This document shows positions 17,798-26,524 of a DNA stretch of 64,000 nt, piece after piece. The notes beneath the pieces were generated by a model. That model saw only the letters and a list, made by a program, of their open reading frames with translations, was not told the origin of the DNA and did no database searches. Source of the stretch: Eubacterium sp. AF22-8LB (lineage in GTDB: Bacteria > Bacillota_I > Bacilli_A > Erysipelotrichales > Erysipelotrichaceae); assembly GCF_003458715.1 (NCBI RefSeq), contig NZ_QRVI01000001.1:124001-188000 (forward strand), written 5' to 3'. The translations under genes were made by a program, and so were the position numbers. Within the stretch, counting starts at the first letter, position 1. Every line of letters begins with the position of its first letter.

Positions 17798-18754
17798 CTA
17801 ACCCAATTTTTTCGATAATTTTATATAATGTTCTGCATTTGAAAGAATGTCAGAAATCTGAGATTCTGAAGTCTTCTTAATGATCTTAGCTGGCACTCCA
17901 ACCACAACACTCCTTTGTGGAATCACCATGTTTTCAGGCACAACACAACCCGCACCAATTACACTATGCTTTCCTATATGGGCTCCATTTAAAACAACAG
18001 CCCCCATACCAATAAGCACCTCATTCTCAATCGTACAACCATGCACAATGGCCCCATGACCAATCGTAACACGATCACCAATTTTTAATGGATAGCCACA
18101 ATCCGTATGCAAAACACACTGATCTTGAATATTGGTTTCTTGCCCAATTTCAATCGTTTCTTCTTCACTACGAATCACGGCATTATACCAAACACTTGAA
18201 CCTTCACCAATTGAAACATTGCCCAAGATGGTTGCATTACTTGCGCAGGTAAAATCGTTTTTAACTTCATCCAATCTCTTACAAAGCCAAACTACACCAT
18301 GCCATGCATCAAATTTCATACCACAAGATGGTAGTGCCCCATACATTGTAAATCCATGCTTTTTATGAAAAGCTATACTTTCTTCATTCGAATCTGTTAT
18401 GCATGAAATGATCCAACGCACGTTTAGCTTTCTACAATCTGCTTCAAGCTGATCTAACATTTTTGAAGGCAAACCATAATGTTTTCCTTCTTTAAAATAA
18501 ATAGTAAGTTCTACACAATACTTATACGCTTCCTTTGAAAAAGCCGGATGCACATATCCATAGCCAATTAAAACATTGTCATAAAGTGCCACATAAAATG
18601 GATGCGTCTTTGAAATTTTCATCATATGTTCTTTAAATACATTAAAAGAATCTGGCACAAGATCAAAAATCGCAACACTCGTTTTTACATAATGTACATA
18701 GATAGGATACATACTTTCTAAATCTTTTTCTTGAAGTAAACGTAACTCTTGCAT
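17798..18754 (-). CDS. Fusion: GNAT acetyltransferase + gamma-carbonic-anhydrase-like hexapeptide domain
   Basis: A 318-residue protein starting after AGGAGG at 18754. Residues 1 to about 165 are a GNAT domain resembling phosphinothricin/aminoacid N-acetyltransferases (YVALYDNVLIGYGY, ESIAFHKKHGFTMYG). Residues about 175-318 are a left-handed beta-helix of the YrdA/PaaY gamma-carbonic anhydrase class: VLHTD, TIGHGAIVHGCTI (three metal-ligand histidines) and GAGCVVP. The two are usually separate proteins. It precedes no obvious metabolic partner; tsaD ends 8 bp upstream. Confidence 0.85.
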   Translation of the reverse strand: MQELRLLQEKDLESMYPIYVHYVKTSVAIFDLVPDSFNVFKEHMMKISKTHPFYVALYDNVLIGYGYVHPAFSKEAYKYCVELTIYFKEGKHYGLPSKMLDQLEADCRKLNVRWIISCITDSNEESIAFHKKHGFTMYGALPSCGMKFDAWHGVVWLCKRLDEVKNDFTCASNATILGNVSIGEGSSVWYNAVIRSEEETIEIGQETNIQDQCVLHTDCGYPLKIGDRVTIGHGAIVHGCTIENEVLIGMGAVVLNGAHIGKHSVIGAGCVVPENMVIPQRSVVVGVPAKIIKKTSESQISDILSNAEHYIKLSKKLG

Positions 18755-18762
18755 AAAACCTC

Positions 18763-19764
18763 CTATTGGATTTCTAGACTTGAATCCGCTGTTAAACTCG
18801 CATCCCCTCTTCTGCCAGAAAGATACGCAATCGTTCCAGCAACACCGATCATGCTTGCATTGTCTGTACAACAATACATTGGAGGTACAGTAAATTCGAC
18901 TTCTGGATATTCATTCCTTAATTCTTCTACTTTTTCACGAAGTCTTGAGTTGGCACTTACTCCACCACCCACTACAAAGTGACGAATATCTTTATGATCA
19001 TCTAGTACGGCTCTTACTCGAGAGAAAATTTCATCCAATGCACATTCTTGGAACGAACAAGCTAAATCAGCCATGTCAAATGTCTTGCCCTGTCTTTCCA
19101 TACGCTTTGTAAATTGTAGAACACTACTCTTCAATCCAGAAAAGCTAAAATCATAACGTCCCTGTGTCTTCGGTTTTGCGAGTTCATATACCGGCTTTCC
19201 TTCTCTTGCCAATTTATCAATTTTAGGACCACCCGGATATCCAAGACCCAATACTCGAGCCACCTTATCAAAGGCTTCTCCTATCGCATCATCCTGCGTT
19301 TCTCCTAAGATTTCAAAACTTGTCTCATCCTTCATATAAACAAGTTCCGTATTTCCTCCAGAAACAACAAGTGCCAATACAGGATACTTCATATCCACCA
19401 CTAATTCATTGGCATAAATATGTCCTGCCAAGTGATGTACAGGAACTAATGGTTTGTGGTAGGCAAAAGCCAAAGTCTTCGCTGCCTGCACACCCACATG
19501 TAAACATCCAATTAAGCCAGGGCCCTGCGTAACAGCAACGGCATCCACATCTTCCATAGTGATATTGGCATCCTTCAATGCTTTTTCAATACAATACGAA
19601 ATATTTTCTACATGAATACGGCTCGCAACTTCGGGTACGACCCCACCAAATTCTGTATGTACATCAATTTGGCTTGCGACTACACTCGATAATACTTCCT
19701 TCTTATCTTTAACAACCGCAACGGCTGTTTCATCACAACTACTTTCAATTCCGATAATAATCAT
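18763..19764 (-). CDS. tsaD: tRNA N6-threonylcarbamoyladenosine transferase
   Basis: A 333-residue Kae1/TsaD protein that transfers threonylcarbamoyl to A37 of ANN-decoding tRNAs, working with TsaB and TsaE. Seen are IGIESSCDETAVA, the iron-binding HHLAGHIYAN, and VSGGNTELV. Followed by the fusion gene at 18754 and preceded by rimI, tsaB and tsaE on the same strand. TAGGAGG precedes the start. Normal length. Confidence 0.97.
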   Translation of the reverse strand: MIIIGIESSCDETAVAVVKDKKEVLSSVVASQIDVHTEFGGVVPEVASRIHVENISYCIEKALKDANITMEDVDAVAVTQGPGLIGCLHVGVQAAKTLAFAYHKPLVPVHHLAGHIYANELVVDMKYPVLALVVSGGNTELVYMKDETSFEILGETQDDAIGEAFDKVARVLGLGYPGGPKIDKLAREGKPVYELAKPKTQGRYDFSFSGLKSSVLQFTKRMERQGKTFDMADLACSFQECALDEIFSRVRAVLDDHKDIRHFVVGGGVSANSRLREKVEELRNEYPEVEFTVPPMYCCTDNASMIGVAGTIAYLSGRRGDASLTADSSLEIQ

Positions 19765-19773
19765 ATAATCCTC

Positions 19774-20208
19774 CTACAATGCCAATGTCATCACAATGGC
19801 ATCTTCTCCATCCGGATAATAACTCCTAGATACATTGACTTGAATAAAGCCCATTTTCTTGTATAAATTCAATGCTGCCTCATTACTGGCACGAACCTCT
19901 AATGTCATAAACTCACAAGCTACTTCTCTTGCTCGATCAAACAAATGCATCATCAATTCTTTTCCATATCCTCTTTTTCTTAAGTTTGGATCGACTCCAA
20001 TACGAGCTAACTGCGCCATTTCAAAGGTTTCCCATAAAAACGCATAGCCTACAATTGCATCTTCATCTTCTAAGATCCAACCATGAGAAAAAGGATTCTC
20101 ATTCAATTCATATAAACAGTCTTTTTCGAGCCAAGGCTGTTTAAAACATGCTTGTTCAAGTTCTAAAACACGACTTAGATCCGTGTCTTTCATTTCTTTA
20201 AAAATCAT
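19774..20208 (-). CDS. rimI: Ribosomal-protein-alanine acetyltransferase-like GNAT
   Basis: A 144-residue single-domain GNAT with the acetyl-CoA loop NLRKRGYGKELM and the RimI-typical NEAALNLYKKMGF. It is translationally coupled to tsaB (ATGA overlap at 20205-20208) and lies 9 bp before tsaD, the usual Firmicutes order tsaE-tsaB-rimI-tsaD. The S18 target is by family; the true substrate may differ. Confidence 0.9.
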   Translation of the reverse strand: MIFKEMKDTDLSRVLELEQACFKQPWLEKDCLYELNENPFSHGWILEDEDAIVGYAFLWETFEMAQLARIGVDPNLRKRGYGKELMMHLFDRAREVACEFMTLEVRASNEAALNLYKKMGFIQVNVSRSYYPDGEDAIVMTLAL

Positions 20209-20798
20209 GCTTTATAAGCATCGCTTTCTTTTAAATATTGAGGAACTAAGGCATGTACATTTTCAATTGTACGACTTGGCACTTCAATAAAATTCTTCAA
20301 GAAATCACAACTTGCAGCTTCTTGATTTACTAAATAGCCATCCCCATATAATGTCCCAGGATGTTCATTTAAGAAATCTTCTAATTGATCGACTTCTAAA
20401 ATTTGTGTTTCACCAACCACAACACCCTTTTCTAAGTGTGCTACATAGGCTCTTTTACTACGCGCATCCAAAATAACATTAGCACTTTCATCCATGCCCG
20501 CAAACAACTGCATTGTACTAATGCACTTTAATGTTTTATGCATCTGTGTACAGAATACTTTCGCAATTGTCATCGCAATACGAATACCCGTATAAGATCC
20601 AGGACCATCTGTGATAATCACTTCATCGACATCTTTATAGTCTAAACCTGTCTTTTCAAACAATTGATTTAATTCCACAAAGATTGTTTCACTTTGTTTT
20701 TTAAATGCTTCAATAGATACACCATCAATCAATGTTCCTTCTTTATATAAACCTAACACTAATGCTTTATAAGCACTATCCATACATAAACTAATCAT
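20205..20798 (-). CDS. tsaB: tRNA threonylcarbamoyladenosine biosynthesis protein TsaB
   Basis: About 197 residues with the TsaB signature ITDGPGSYTGIRIAM and an ASKHA-type fold. It scaffolds TsaD in t6A synthesis. The ATG at 20798 follows GTGGAGG and overlaps tsaE by eight bases; the TTG upstream is inside the ribosome binding site and is not the start. Confidence 0.95.
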   Translation of the reverse strand: MISLCMDSAYKALVLGLYKEGTLIDGVSIEAFKKQSETIFVELNQLFEKTGLDYKDVDEVIITDGPGSYTGIRIAMTIAKVFCTQMHKTLKCISTMQLFAGMDESANVILDARSKRAYVAHLEKGVVVGETQILEVDQLEDFLNEHPGTLYGDGYLVNQEAASCDFLKNFIEVPSRTIENVHALVPQYLKESDAYKA

Positions 20799-21243
20799 GA
20801 TATGCCTCCACAATACTCTTTGATACAGGACCCGTATATTCTAATGTCACTGTACGATTTTCATCGATACCTTCTTCAAAAGAAATTTTAATATGGTCCT
20901 GAGGCAATTGTTCCTCAATAAATTCTGACCATTCTACTACAGTAATTCCTTCATCAAAACAATCTTCAAAACCTAAGTCCTGACATTTTCCTTCTAAACG
21001 ATACGCATCAATATGATGGAAAGGGACTCCACCTTCTTGTTTATAATCCTTTAAGATTGTAAAAGTTGGTGAATTGATCACATTCTTTACACCCAAAGCT
21101 TTCCCGAAGCTCTTTGTCCAAGTTGTTTTACCTGCACCCAAATCTCCATCTAATGTAATAACTAATTGTTTATTTCTACAAAGATCTGCCATTTTAGTAG
21201 CAAATTCCTGTGTTTCTTTTAAACTATGAATCTCTATTTTCAT
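20791..21243 (-). CDS. tsaE: tRNA threonylcarbamoyladenosine biosynthesis ATPase TsaE
   Basis: About 150 residues. P-loop GDLGAGKTTWTK and downstream HHIDAYRLEG are the family marks. It supplies ATPase activity to the TsaBDE complex. The start at 21243 follows TTGGAGGAT. First gene of the tsaE-tsaB-rimI-tsaD run. Confidence 0.95.
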   Translation of the reverse strand: MKIEIHSLKETQEFATKMADLCRNKQLVITLDGDLGAGKTTWTKSFGKALGVKNVINSPTFTILKDYKQEGGVPFHHIDAYRLEGKCQDLGFEDCFDEGITVVEWSEFIEEQLPQDHIKISFEEGIDENRTVTLEYTGPVSKSIVEAYHD

Positions 21244-21273
21244 GTAATCCTCCAAGTTTTGTTTGTATCTCAT

Positions 21274-21290
21274 AAAGTGGTTTCCACTTT
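21274..21290. promoter_or_regulatory. 17-bp palindrome upstream of tsaE
   Basis: AAAGTGGTTTCCACTTT is a perfect inverted repeat with a 3-base centre, 30 bp upstream of tsaE. No T run follows on either strand, so it does not look like a terminator. It may be an operator or a leader hairpin; its binding protein is unknown. Confidence 0.4.
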
Positions 21291-21342
21291 AACACTCCTT
21301 TATTTCATAAAATACACTATTCTTAATTCTAGTTTTTTTCAA

Positions 21343-22686
21343 CTACTTTTTCTTCATCATACGATTTCTATGCACCATTGCCTTGATTTGTTTGATCTGC
21401 GCAAGACGATTTCGCACCTTCACTTCAGATCCTTGATCACTTGGTACATAATATTCTTTACCAACTAAAGCATCCGGAAGGCACTGCATATCCGTCATAT
21501 GGTATTCATAATCATGTGAATACTCATATCCTTTACTGTAGCCTAAATCTTTCATTAACTTTGTTGGTGCATTACGAATATGTAAAGGCACTGGCTGATC
21601 TAATGTTTTTAGCGCATCACTTTTCGCATTATTATAAGCCACTTCTAAAGCATTTGATTTTGGTGCTAAAGCCAAATAAACAGCTGCATGTGTTAAGTGT
21701 ACGTTACATTCTGGGACACCCAAATAGTGACATGCCTGATAGGCTGCCACACAGATTTCTAAAGCTCTAGAATCTGCCATACCAATATCTTCACTTGCCA
21801 TACGAACAAATCTTCTTGCGATATATAAAGGATCTTCTCCAGCCTCTAACATACGTGCTAACCAATATACAGCGGCCTGTACATCGGAGTTTCGTACACT
21901 TTTATGTAGAGCCGAAATAATATTATAGTGTTCCTCCCCTTTTTTGTCATACAATAACGACCTTTTTTGAAGGCATTGCTTCAATATATCCTGCGAAACA
22001 TGAATCCCATCCAATTCACTTGGACTATTATAAACAACCATCTCTAGTGTATTTAAACAAAAGCGGGCATCTCCACCTGAAAATGCGGCAATTGCTTCAA
22101 TATCTTCATCCTTAATATGTATTTTTAAATTGCCTAATCCTTTTGAGCTGGAAATAGCACGAATAATCAAATCCTTTAAATCCTCCGTATTCAAACTGTT
22201 TAGTACAAACACTCTACACCTAGATAAAAGAGCGGAATTGATCTCAAAACTAGGATTTTCTGTTGTAGCACCAATTAGAATGATACTTCCCTTTTCAACA
22301 TAGGGTAAAAACGCATCTTGTTGAGCCTTATTAAAACGATGGATTTCATCTACGAATAGAATTGTTCTTTGTCCCAAGGCCCTACGCGTATCTGCCTGCT
22401 TCATAACTTCCTTGATTTCTTTTATACCACTTGTAACCGCAGAAAAATCTACAAAATAACTCTTTGTCTGATGTGCAATAATACGTGCCAATGTCGTTTT
22501 TCCAACTCCAGGTGGCCCCCAGAAAATCATCGATGTCACTTGATCATGTTCAATCATTTGCCACAAAAGATTTCCTTTGGCAACAAGCTGTTTTTGTCCC
22601 ACATATTCATCTAATGTTTCCGGGCGCATACGATCCGCTAAAGGCCTTGTATCTTCTTGTATTGAAAATAGAGAATCTTGTTCCAT
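21343..22686 (-). CDS. rarA: Replication-associated recombination AAA ATPase RarA
   Basis: A 447-residue clamp-loader-like ATPase acting at stalled replication forks. Seen are LADRMRPETLDEYVGQ, Walker A GPPGVGKTTL, Walker B LFVDEIHRFN, sensor ATTENPSFE and the C-terminal MgsA domain (VAAYQACHYLGVPE). The ATG at 22686 has ATGGAGGAAA ahead; the longer frame does not. Full length. Confidence 0.95.
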   Translation of the reverse strand: MEQDSLFSIQEDTRPLADRMRPETLDEYVGQKQLVAKGNLLWQMIEHDQVTSMIFWGPPGVGKTTLARIIAHQTKSYFVDFSAVTSGIKEIKEVMKQADTRRALGQRTILFVDEIHRFNKAQQDAFLPYVEKGSIILIGATTENPSFEINSALLSRCRVFVLNSLNTEDLKDLIIRAISSSKGLGNLKIHIKDEDIEAIAAFSGGDARFCLNTLEMVVYNSPSELDGIHVSQDILKQCLQKRSLLYDKKGEEHYNIISALHKSVRNSDVQAAVYWLARMLEAGEDPLYIARRFVRMASEDIGMADSRALEICVAAYQACHYLGVPECNVHLTHAAVYLALAPKSNALEVAYNNAKSDALKTLDQPVPLHIRNAPTKLMKDLGYSKGYEYSHDYEYHMTDMQCLPDALVGKEYYVPSDQGSEVKVRNRLAQIKQIKAMVHRNRMMKKK

Positions 22687-22742
22687 ATGTTTCCTCCATA
22701 TGTATTTTATTATACACCACACAAAAGAAAAAGTGTTTGACC

Positions 22743-24095
22743 TTAATCAAACACCATCTTCTTTTTCTCAATTCGTCTTAAAAATACCCATCCCACAATA
22801 CAAGATAAAACTTCCGTAATCACAAATGCATACCAAATCAAAGATACATCCATATCATATTGAATGACAAGTTTTGAAAATCCCCAAGCCAAAGGTAAAA
22901 TGAAAATGGCTTGTCGAAGTAAGGATACAATTAAGGATTCCATACCTCCATTCAAAGCTTGATACACACCTTGAAATGCGATATTCACACCCGCAAACAC
23001 AAAACTGATGGAAATGATTCGAACAGCACTGATAAAATACATTCTAGATTGTCCCGCATTAAATAGTGTGGCAAAGAAATTTGGGAATAGTTCTGTAATT
23101 AGAGTGCCCAAGACCATTAATACTATAGTATATATTAAGCCATATTTAATTCCATCTTTAACACGCTTCTTATTTTGCATACCATACGAAAAGGCAATGA
23201 TTGGTGTAATCGCATCTCTTAAACCGAATGCCATAAATAATACAAATTGTTGCACTTTATAGAAAAGGCCATAGGCCGTTTGTGCAGATGCATCAAATTT
23301 TAGAATTAAGTTCATCGCATACACCATAAATGACATCAATGCCTGAGCAATAATGGCTGGAAGTCCGATCGAATATATTTCTTTGATAATACGCTTATTT
23401 GGTTTTGTATAAGTAAGACCATGATCAAATTCCTTATTAAAACGCATATGAAACACAAATAATAATAAAGCCGACAATATTTGTCCAATGACTGTCGCAT
23501 AAGCCGCTCCTTGCACACCTAAATTAAAGCCATAAATCAAGATAGGGTCTAGAATCATATTGATTACGGCTCCTGTAACTTGTCCAATTGTAGAATATAA
23601 GGAGCGTCCTGTAGCTTGGAGTAGTTTTTCAAATATAGAAAAGAACACAACACCAAAAGATAATAGGCAACAAATTCTTAGATAATCGATACTCATCGAT
23701 AACACAAGAGCATCACTTGTTTGAGAAGATATATAGGCTTTAATACCAAACAAACCGAATAATACGCAAATAATATAAATAACTGTAGCTAGAAACAAAC
23801 CATTTCCGGCTACTTTAGAAGCTTTTTCACGATTTCTTTGCCCTAAAGTTCTTGCTAGTAAGGCATTAACTCCAACGCCTGTACCAATAGCTAAGGCCAC
23901 CATCAACATCTGGATAGGGAAAACTAAGGTAAGTGCATTTAATGCGGCTTCACTTCCTTCTTTCATATTTCCTACAAAGGCACTGTCCACAATATTATAG
24001 ACAGCTTGCAAAGCCATAGATAAAATCATAGGCACACCCATTTGAAGCATCAACTTATTGACTGGCTCATTTTTCATTTTGTTGTTTTCTTCCAT
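22743..24095 (-). CDS. MATE family multidrug exporter
   Basis: A 450-residue membrane protein with twelve predicted segments in the MATE/MepA arrangement (KLMLQMGVPMILSMALQAVYN at the start, two internal repeats). It exports cationic compounds by H+ or Na+ exchange. ATGGAGGT precedes the start. A tandem hairpin RNA lies directly upstream, so expression is probably controlled at the leader; MATE genes of the mepA type are known targets of guanidine-IV riboswitches, which makes a small cationic substrate plausible. Confidence 0.9.
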   Translation of the reverse strand: MEENNKMKNEPVNKLMLQMGVPMILSMALQAVYNIVDSAFVGNMKEGSEAALNALTLVFPIQMLMVALAIGTGVGVNALLARTLGQRNREKASKVAGNGLFLATVIYIICVLFGLFGIKAYISSQTSDALVLSMSIDYLRICCLLSFGVVFFSIFEKLLQATGRSLYSTIGQVTGAVINMILDPILIYGFNLGVQGAAYATVIGQILSALLLFVFHMRFNKEFDHGLTYTKPNKRIIKEIYSIGLPAIIAQALMSFMVYAMNLILKFDASAQTAYGLFYKVQQFVLFMAFGLRDAITPIIAFSYGMQNKKRVKDGIKYGLIYTIVLMVLGTLITELFPNFFATLFNAGQSRMYFISAVRIISISFVFAGVNIAFQGVYQALNGGMESLIVSLLRQAIFILPLAWGFSKLVIQYDMDVSLIWYAFVITEVLSCIVGWVFLRRIEKKKMVFD

Positions 24096-24116
24096 TCTTT
24101 ACCTCCATAAAACACA

Positions 24117-24235
24117 AAAAAGTGCATTGCCTACATAAGTTGGACTTACGCTTTTAAGCAACACACTTTACAAAAATATAAAAAAGTAGCAGAAAACTGG
24201 ATTTACGCTGTTTCTGCCACTCGTTACGAAGTGAT
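24117..24235 (-). ncRNA. Tandem hairpin leader RNA of the MATE gene
   Basis: Two similar stem-loops each end in a T run. The first has arms 24211-24221 and 24185-24195; the second has arms 24155-24169 and 24119-24133. Their loops are almost identical: AGCGTAAATCCA (24198-24209) and AGCGTAAGTCCA (24141-24152). A further short hairpin, CACTTCGTAACGAGTG (24218-24233), competes with the first stem. The repetition of a conserved loop in two terminator-like hairpins suggests a tandem ligand-sensing RNA. Guanidine-IV (mepA motif) is a possible identity from the gene context, not from a consensus match I can verify. Confidence 0.55.
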
Positions 24236-24270
24236 TATATTTTTATTTTTTTTAATTTGTCAAAGTAAAA

Positions 24271-24837
24271 TTACATGGCTTTTTCAATTAATTCCACACA
24301 CTTATCAATACCCAAAACACCACTGTCTAAACACAATTGATAGTTTTTAGCATCCGCCCATTTACGATCTGTGTAATATTTATAGTAAGCAATACGACGT
24401 TTATCTTTGTCCTTGATTCGTTTGTCTGGCGCAAATTCATTTTGTCCATAAACCGAAACAACACGATTCTTTCGATATTCAAAGTCTGCATGAATAAATA
24501 CATTCAATACGTCTTTACGATCACGAAGAATATAGTCTGAACATCTTCCTACAATAACGCAGTTGCCTTTATCAGCCAATTCGCAAATAACGTTTCTTTG
24601 TGCAACATAGAGTTCATCCGATAAGTTATATCCATAATTATTCCAAATAAAACCAAATGTACTTGTGCTTGATGCATCTTCCCCATTTTCTTCAATATAC
24701 TCTTTCGCAAAACCACTTTCTTGAGCAATTTGTTGCACAATTTCATAATCATAATAAGCATAGCCTAGTTTTTCAGCTAATTTCTTGGCAATGGTTCTTC
24801 CACCACTTCCAAATTCACGTGTAATTGTAATTATCAT
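24271..24837 (-). CDS. Cytidylate-kinase-like family protein
   Basis: About 188 residues with P-loop-like ITREFGSGGRTIAKKLAEKL at the N-terminus and CVIVGRCSDYIL, the hallmarks of the cytidylate kinase-like (Cytidylate_kin_2) family. These are widespread Firmicutes proteins of unproven substrate, distinct from Cmk. The start at 24837 follows TTAGGAGGT. It has its own structured leader (24850-24914) and lies upstream of the MATE gene on the same strand. Confidence 0.8.
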   Translation of the reverse strand: MIITITREFGSGGRTIAKKLAEKLGYAYYDYEIVQQIAQESGFAKEYIEENGEDASSTSTFGFIWNNYGYNLSDELYVAQRNVICELADKGNCVIVGRCSDYILRDRKDVLNVFIHADFEYRKNRVVSVYGQNEFAPDKRIKDKDKRRIAYYKYYTDRKWADAKNYQLCLDSGVLGIDKCVELIEKAM

Positions 24838-24849
24838 AAGATACCTCCT

Positions 24850-24914
24850 AATATACAAAAATCGAGCCTTCTACAACTGGAATTATATCCCGTAAGAAGA
24901 CTCGTTGTTGTAGA
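24850..24914 (-). ncRNA. Candidate attenuator/riboswitch leader of the cytidylate-kinase-like gene
   Basis: Two crossing helices can form on the minus strand. CTACAAC (24907-24913) pairs with GTTGTAG (24871-24877); CGAGTCTTCT (24895-24904) pairs with AGAAGGCTCG (24863-24872) and is followed by ATTTTTG, a terminator shape. The 3' arms overlap by two bases, so the helices are competing or form a pseudoknot. A candidate promoter (CTTACA, 18 bp, TAAAAT) would start the transcript at about the first helix. Ligand unknown. Confidence 0.5.
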
Positions 24915-25160
24915 CATTTTACCAAAATTATAAATTTTTTGTAAGAATTATTATTTGTCTTTTCCTTAAAGTCATGGTACAGCATATTATATACACCATC
25001 ACCTCGCTTTTATATACTGCACTATCTACTTCTATTTTAGTTCAGAACAAGTGAAAAGTAACGTGAAATGTTGCATTTTAACACAAGAAAAGCAGAACGT
25101 TTAAATTTGTTTTATATAAAGCACTTATATATACATACCGCAGTGCGCAAAGTAAACAAA
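24915..25160. other. Intergenic stretch upstream of the cytidylate-kinase-like gene
   Basis: Apart from the candidate promoter near 24920-24950 this is AT-rich sequence with no supportable gene. One 23-codon minus-strand frame follows GCGAGGTG but with no spacing and no familiar sequence. Confidence 0.4.
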
Positions 25161-25163
25161 AAA

Positions 25164-25188
25164 GAATAGAATCTTTCGACTCTATTCC
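25164..25188 (-). terminator. Terminator of pyrE
   Basis: GGAATAGAGTC / GATTCTATTC with a GAAA-type loop on the minus strand, overlapping the pyrE stop and followed by TTTTTTG. Confidence 0.85.
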
Positions 25189-25841
25189 TTAGCTCCATAT
25201 TCTTCATAATATGCATCAATTCTAGATTTTAATTCAGGATCTAATTTATCTCCTAAATATTCAATCACTTCTGGCATGGATACGATTGCAGCAGTAGGGA
25301 AACCATATAATTCACTAACTTCAGTTAATGCAGTTTTTTCACCTTTTCCCTTTTCATTACGATTTAAAGAAACCATCAATCCAACAATTTCAACATTTGC
25401 TGCACCACGAACCTTTGGTACTGTTTCTTCCATTGATTTTCCAGATGTCGTAACATCTTCAATCATAACGACACGATCTCCATCTTGTAGTTTTGTTCCT
25501 AAGAAACTTCCCTTGTCAGCTCCATGATCTTTTTCTTCTTTACGATCTGAACAATAACGAACTTCCATTCCATATAAATTATCTAATGCGATTGTCGTCG
25601 CAACAGCCAATGGAATTCCCTTATATGCAGGTCCGAATAATACATCGAAGTCTTTACCATATTTATCAACGATTGCCTTTGCGTAATATTCGCCTAATCT
25701 TTTTAACTGATTACCTGTAACATATCCACCAGCATTCATAAAGAATGGAGATTTACGTCCTGATTTTAGTGTAAAATCACCAAATTTTAATACTTTAGAT
25801 TCCAACATGAAATCAATAAACTCTTTTTTATATTGTTCCAT
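25182..25841 (-). CDS. pyrE: Orotate phosphoribosyltransferase
   Basis: A 219-residue type I phosphoribosyltransferase making OMP from orotate and PRPP. The PRPP loop is VVMIEDVTTSGKSMEET and FGPAYKGIPLA is also diagnostic. It stands alone, away from other pyr genes. Ends YYEEYGAKE. No PyrR-type leader is evident in the 112 bp to the divergent CBS gene. Confidence 0.96.
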   Translation of the reverse strand: MEQYKKEFIDFMLESKVLKFGDFTLKSGRKSPFFMNAGGYVTGNQLKRLGEYYAKAIVDKYGKDFDVLFGPAYKGIPLAVATTIALDNLYGMEVRYCSDRKEEKDHGADKGSFLGTKLQDGDRVVMIEDVTTSGKSMEETVPKVRGAANVEIVGLMVSLNRNEKGKGEKTALTEVSELYGFPTAAIVSMPEVIEYLGDKLDPELKSRIDAYYEEYGAKE

Positions 25842-25953
25842 TTTCTTGCCTCCACTTTTATAGAAATTCTATCATACTTCTGCACAATTTCCCATAATTG
25901 TATGATTTTTAAATGATAATTATTATGATATTATTACGTTGAGGTGATAGACA

Positions 25954-26376
25954 ATGCAGGAAAATGTTTTCTTTTTTCTGAAGGCTAAAAATAGTGTTAA
26001 ATATTTATACGATAATATCAGTGTTGAAGATGGGCTTGCCCTCATGCGCAAGCACAAATATACAGCCATGCCCATTATTAATAAGGAAGGAGTTTATGTA
26101 GGAACCATTACAGAGGGGGATTTTCTTTGGTACTTATTAGACCATCCTTCAATTCATAAAGAAGATCTAGAACAAATGGAGATTCGTGAACTAATTCGTG
26201 GAGACTTTACGCCACCAGTTCAAATCGATGTTCCAGTCGATCAATTGTTCGCTCAATCTTTGAAACAAAACTTCGTACCCGTAGTCGATGATCGCCAGAT
26301 TTTTATTGGTATTGTGACACGACAATCCATCATTCAATATTTAATGAATAATGCCGATAAATACATGCAACAATAA
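25954..26376 (+). CDS. CBS-domain protein
   Basis: A 140-residue protein made almost wholly of two CBS motifs (SVEDGLALMRKHKYTAMPIINKEG with GTITEGDFL; FVPVVDDRQIFIGIVTRQS). Such stand-alone pairs bind adenine nucleotides and act as sensors. GAGGTGAT precedes the ATG. No fused effector is present. It precedes another CBS-containing gene at 26523. Confidence 0.85.
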   Translation: MQENVFFFLKAKNSVKYLYDNISVEDGLALMRKHKYTAMPIINKEGVYVGTITEGDFLWYLLDHPSIHKEDLEQMEIRELIRGDFTPPVQIDVPVDQLFAQSLKQNFVPVVDDRQIFIGIVTRQSIIQYLMNNADKYMQQ

Positions 26377-26473
26377 AACAGCCGGACTTATTCTGGTTGT
26401 TTTCTTTATCACATTGAAAAAAGCCTTTAAATTGTGTATGATAATGGGTATTAATGAAGGAGTGATAGTTTCA

Positions 26474-26524
26474 TGAATCCGGATGATTCAGTCCCGTTAC
26501 AGTATAGTTTAGGAGGGTTAATAT
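26474..26524 (+). CDS. 17-codon ORF overlapping the CNNM-like gene start
   Basis: AAGGAGTGATAG precedes ATG 26474, giving MNPDDSVPLQYSLGGLI and a TGA that overlaps the next ATG (ATGA). It resembles the first residues of longer CorC/HlyC-family proteins, so it is either a coupled leader peptide or the true N-terminus split off by a frameshift. The downstream gene has its own AGGAGG inside this ORF. Confidence 0.5.

Noticed and set aside
24977..25050. 23-codon minus-strand ORF after GCGAGGTG as a type I toxin
   Set aside because: Spacing to the ribosome binding site is zero and the peptide lacks the long hydrophobic helix typical of such toxins.
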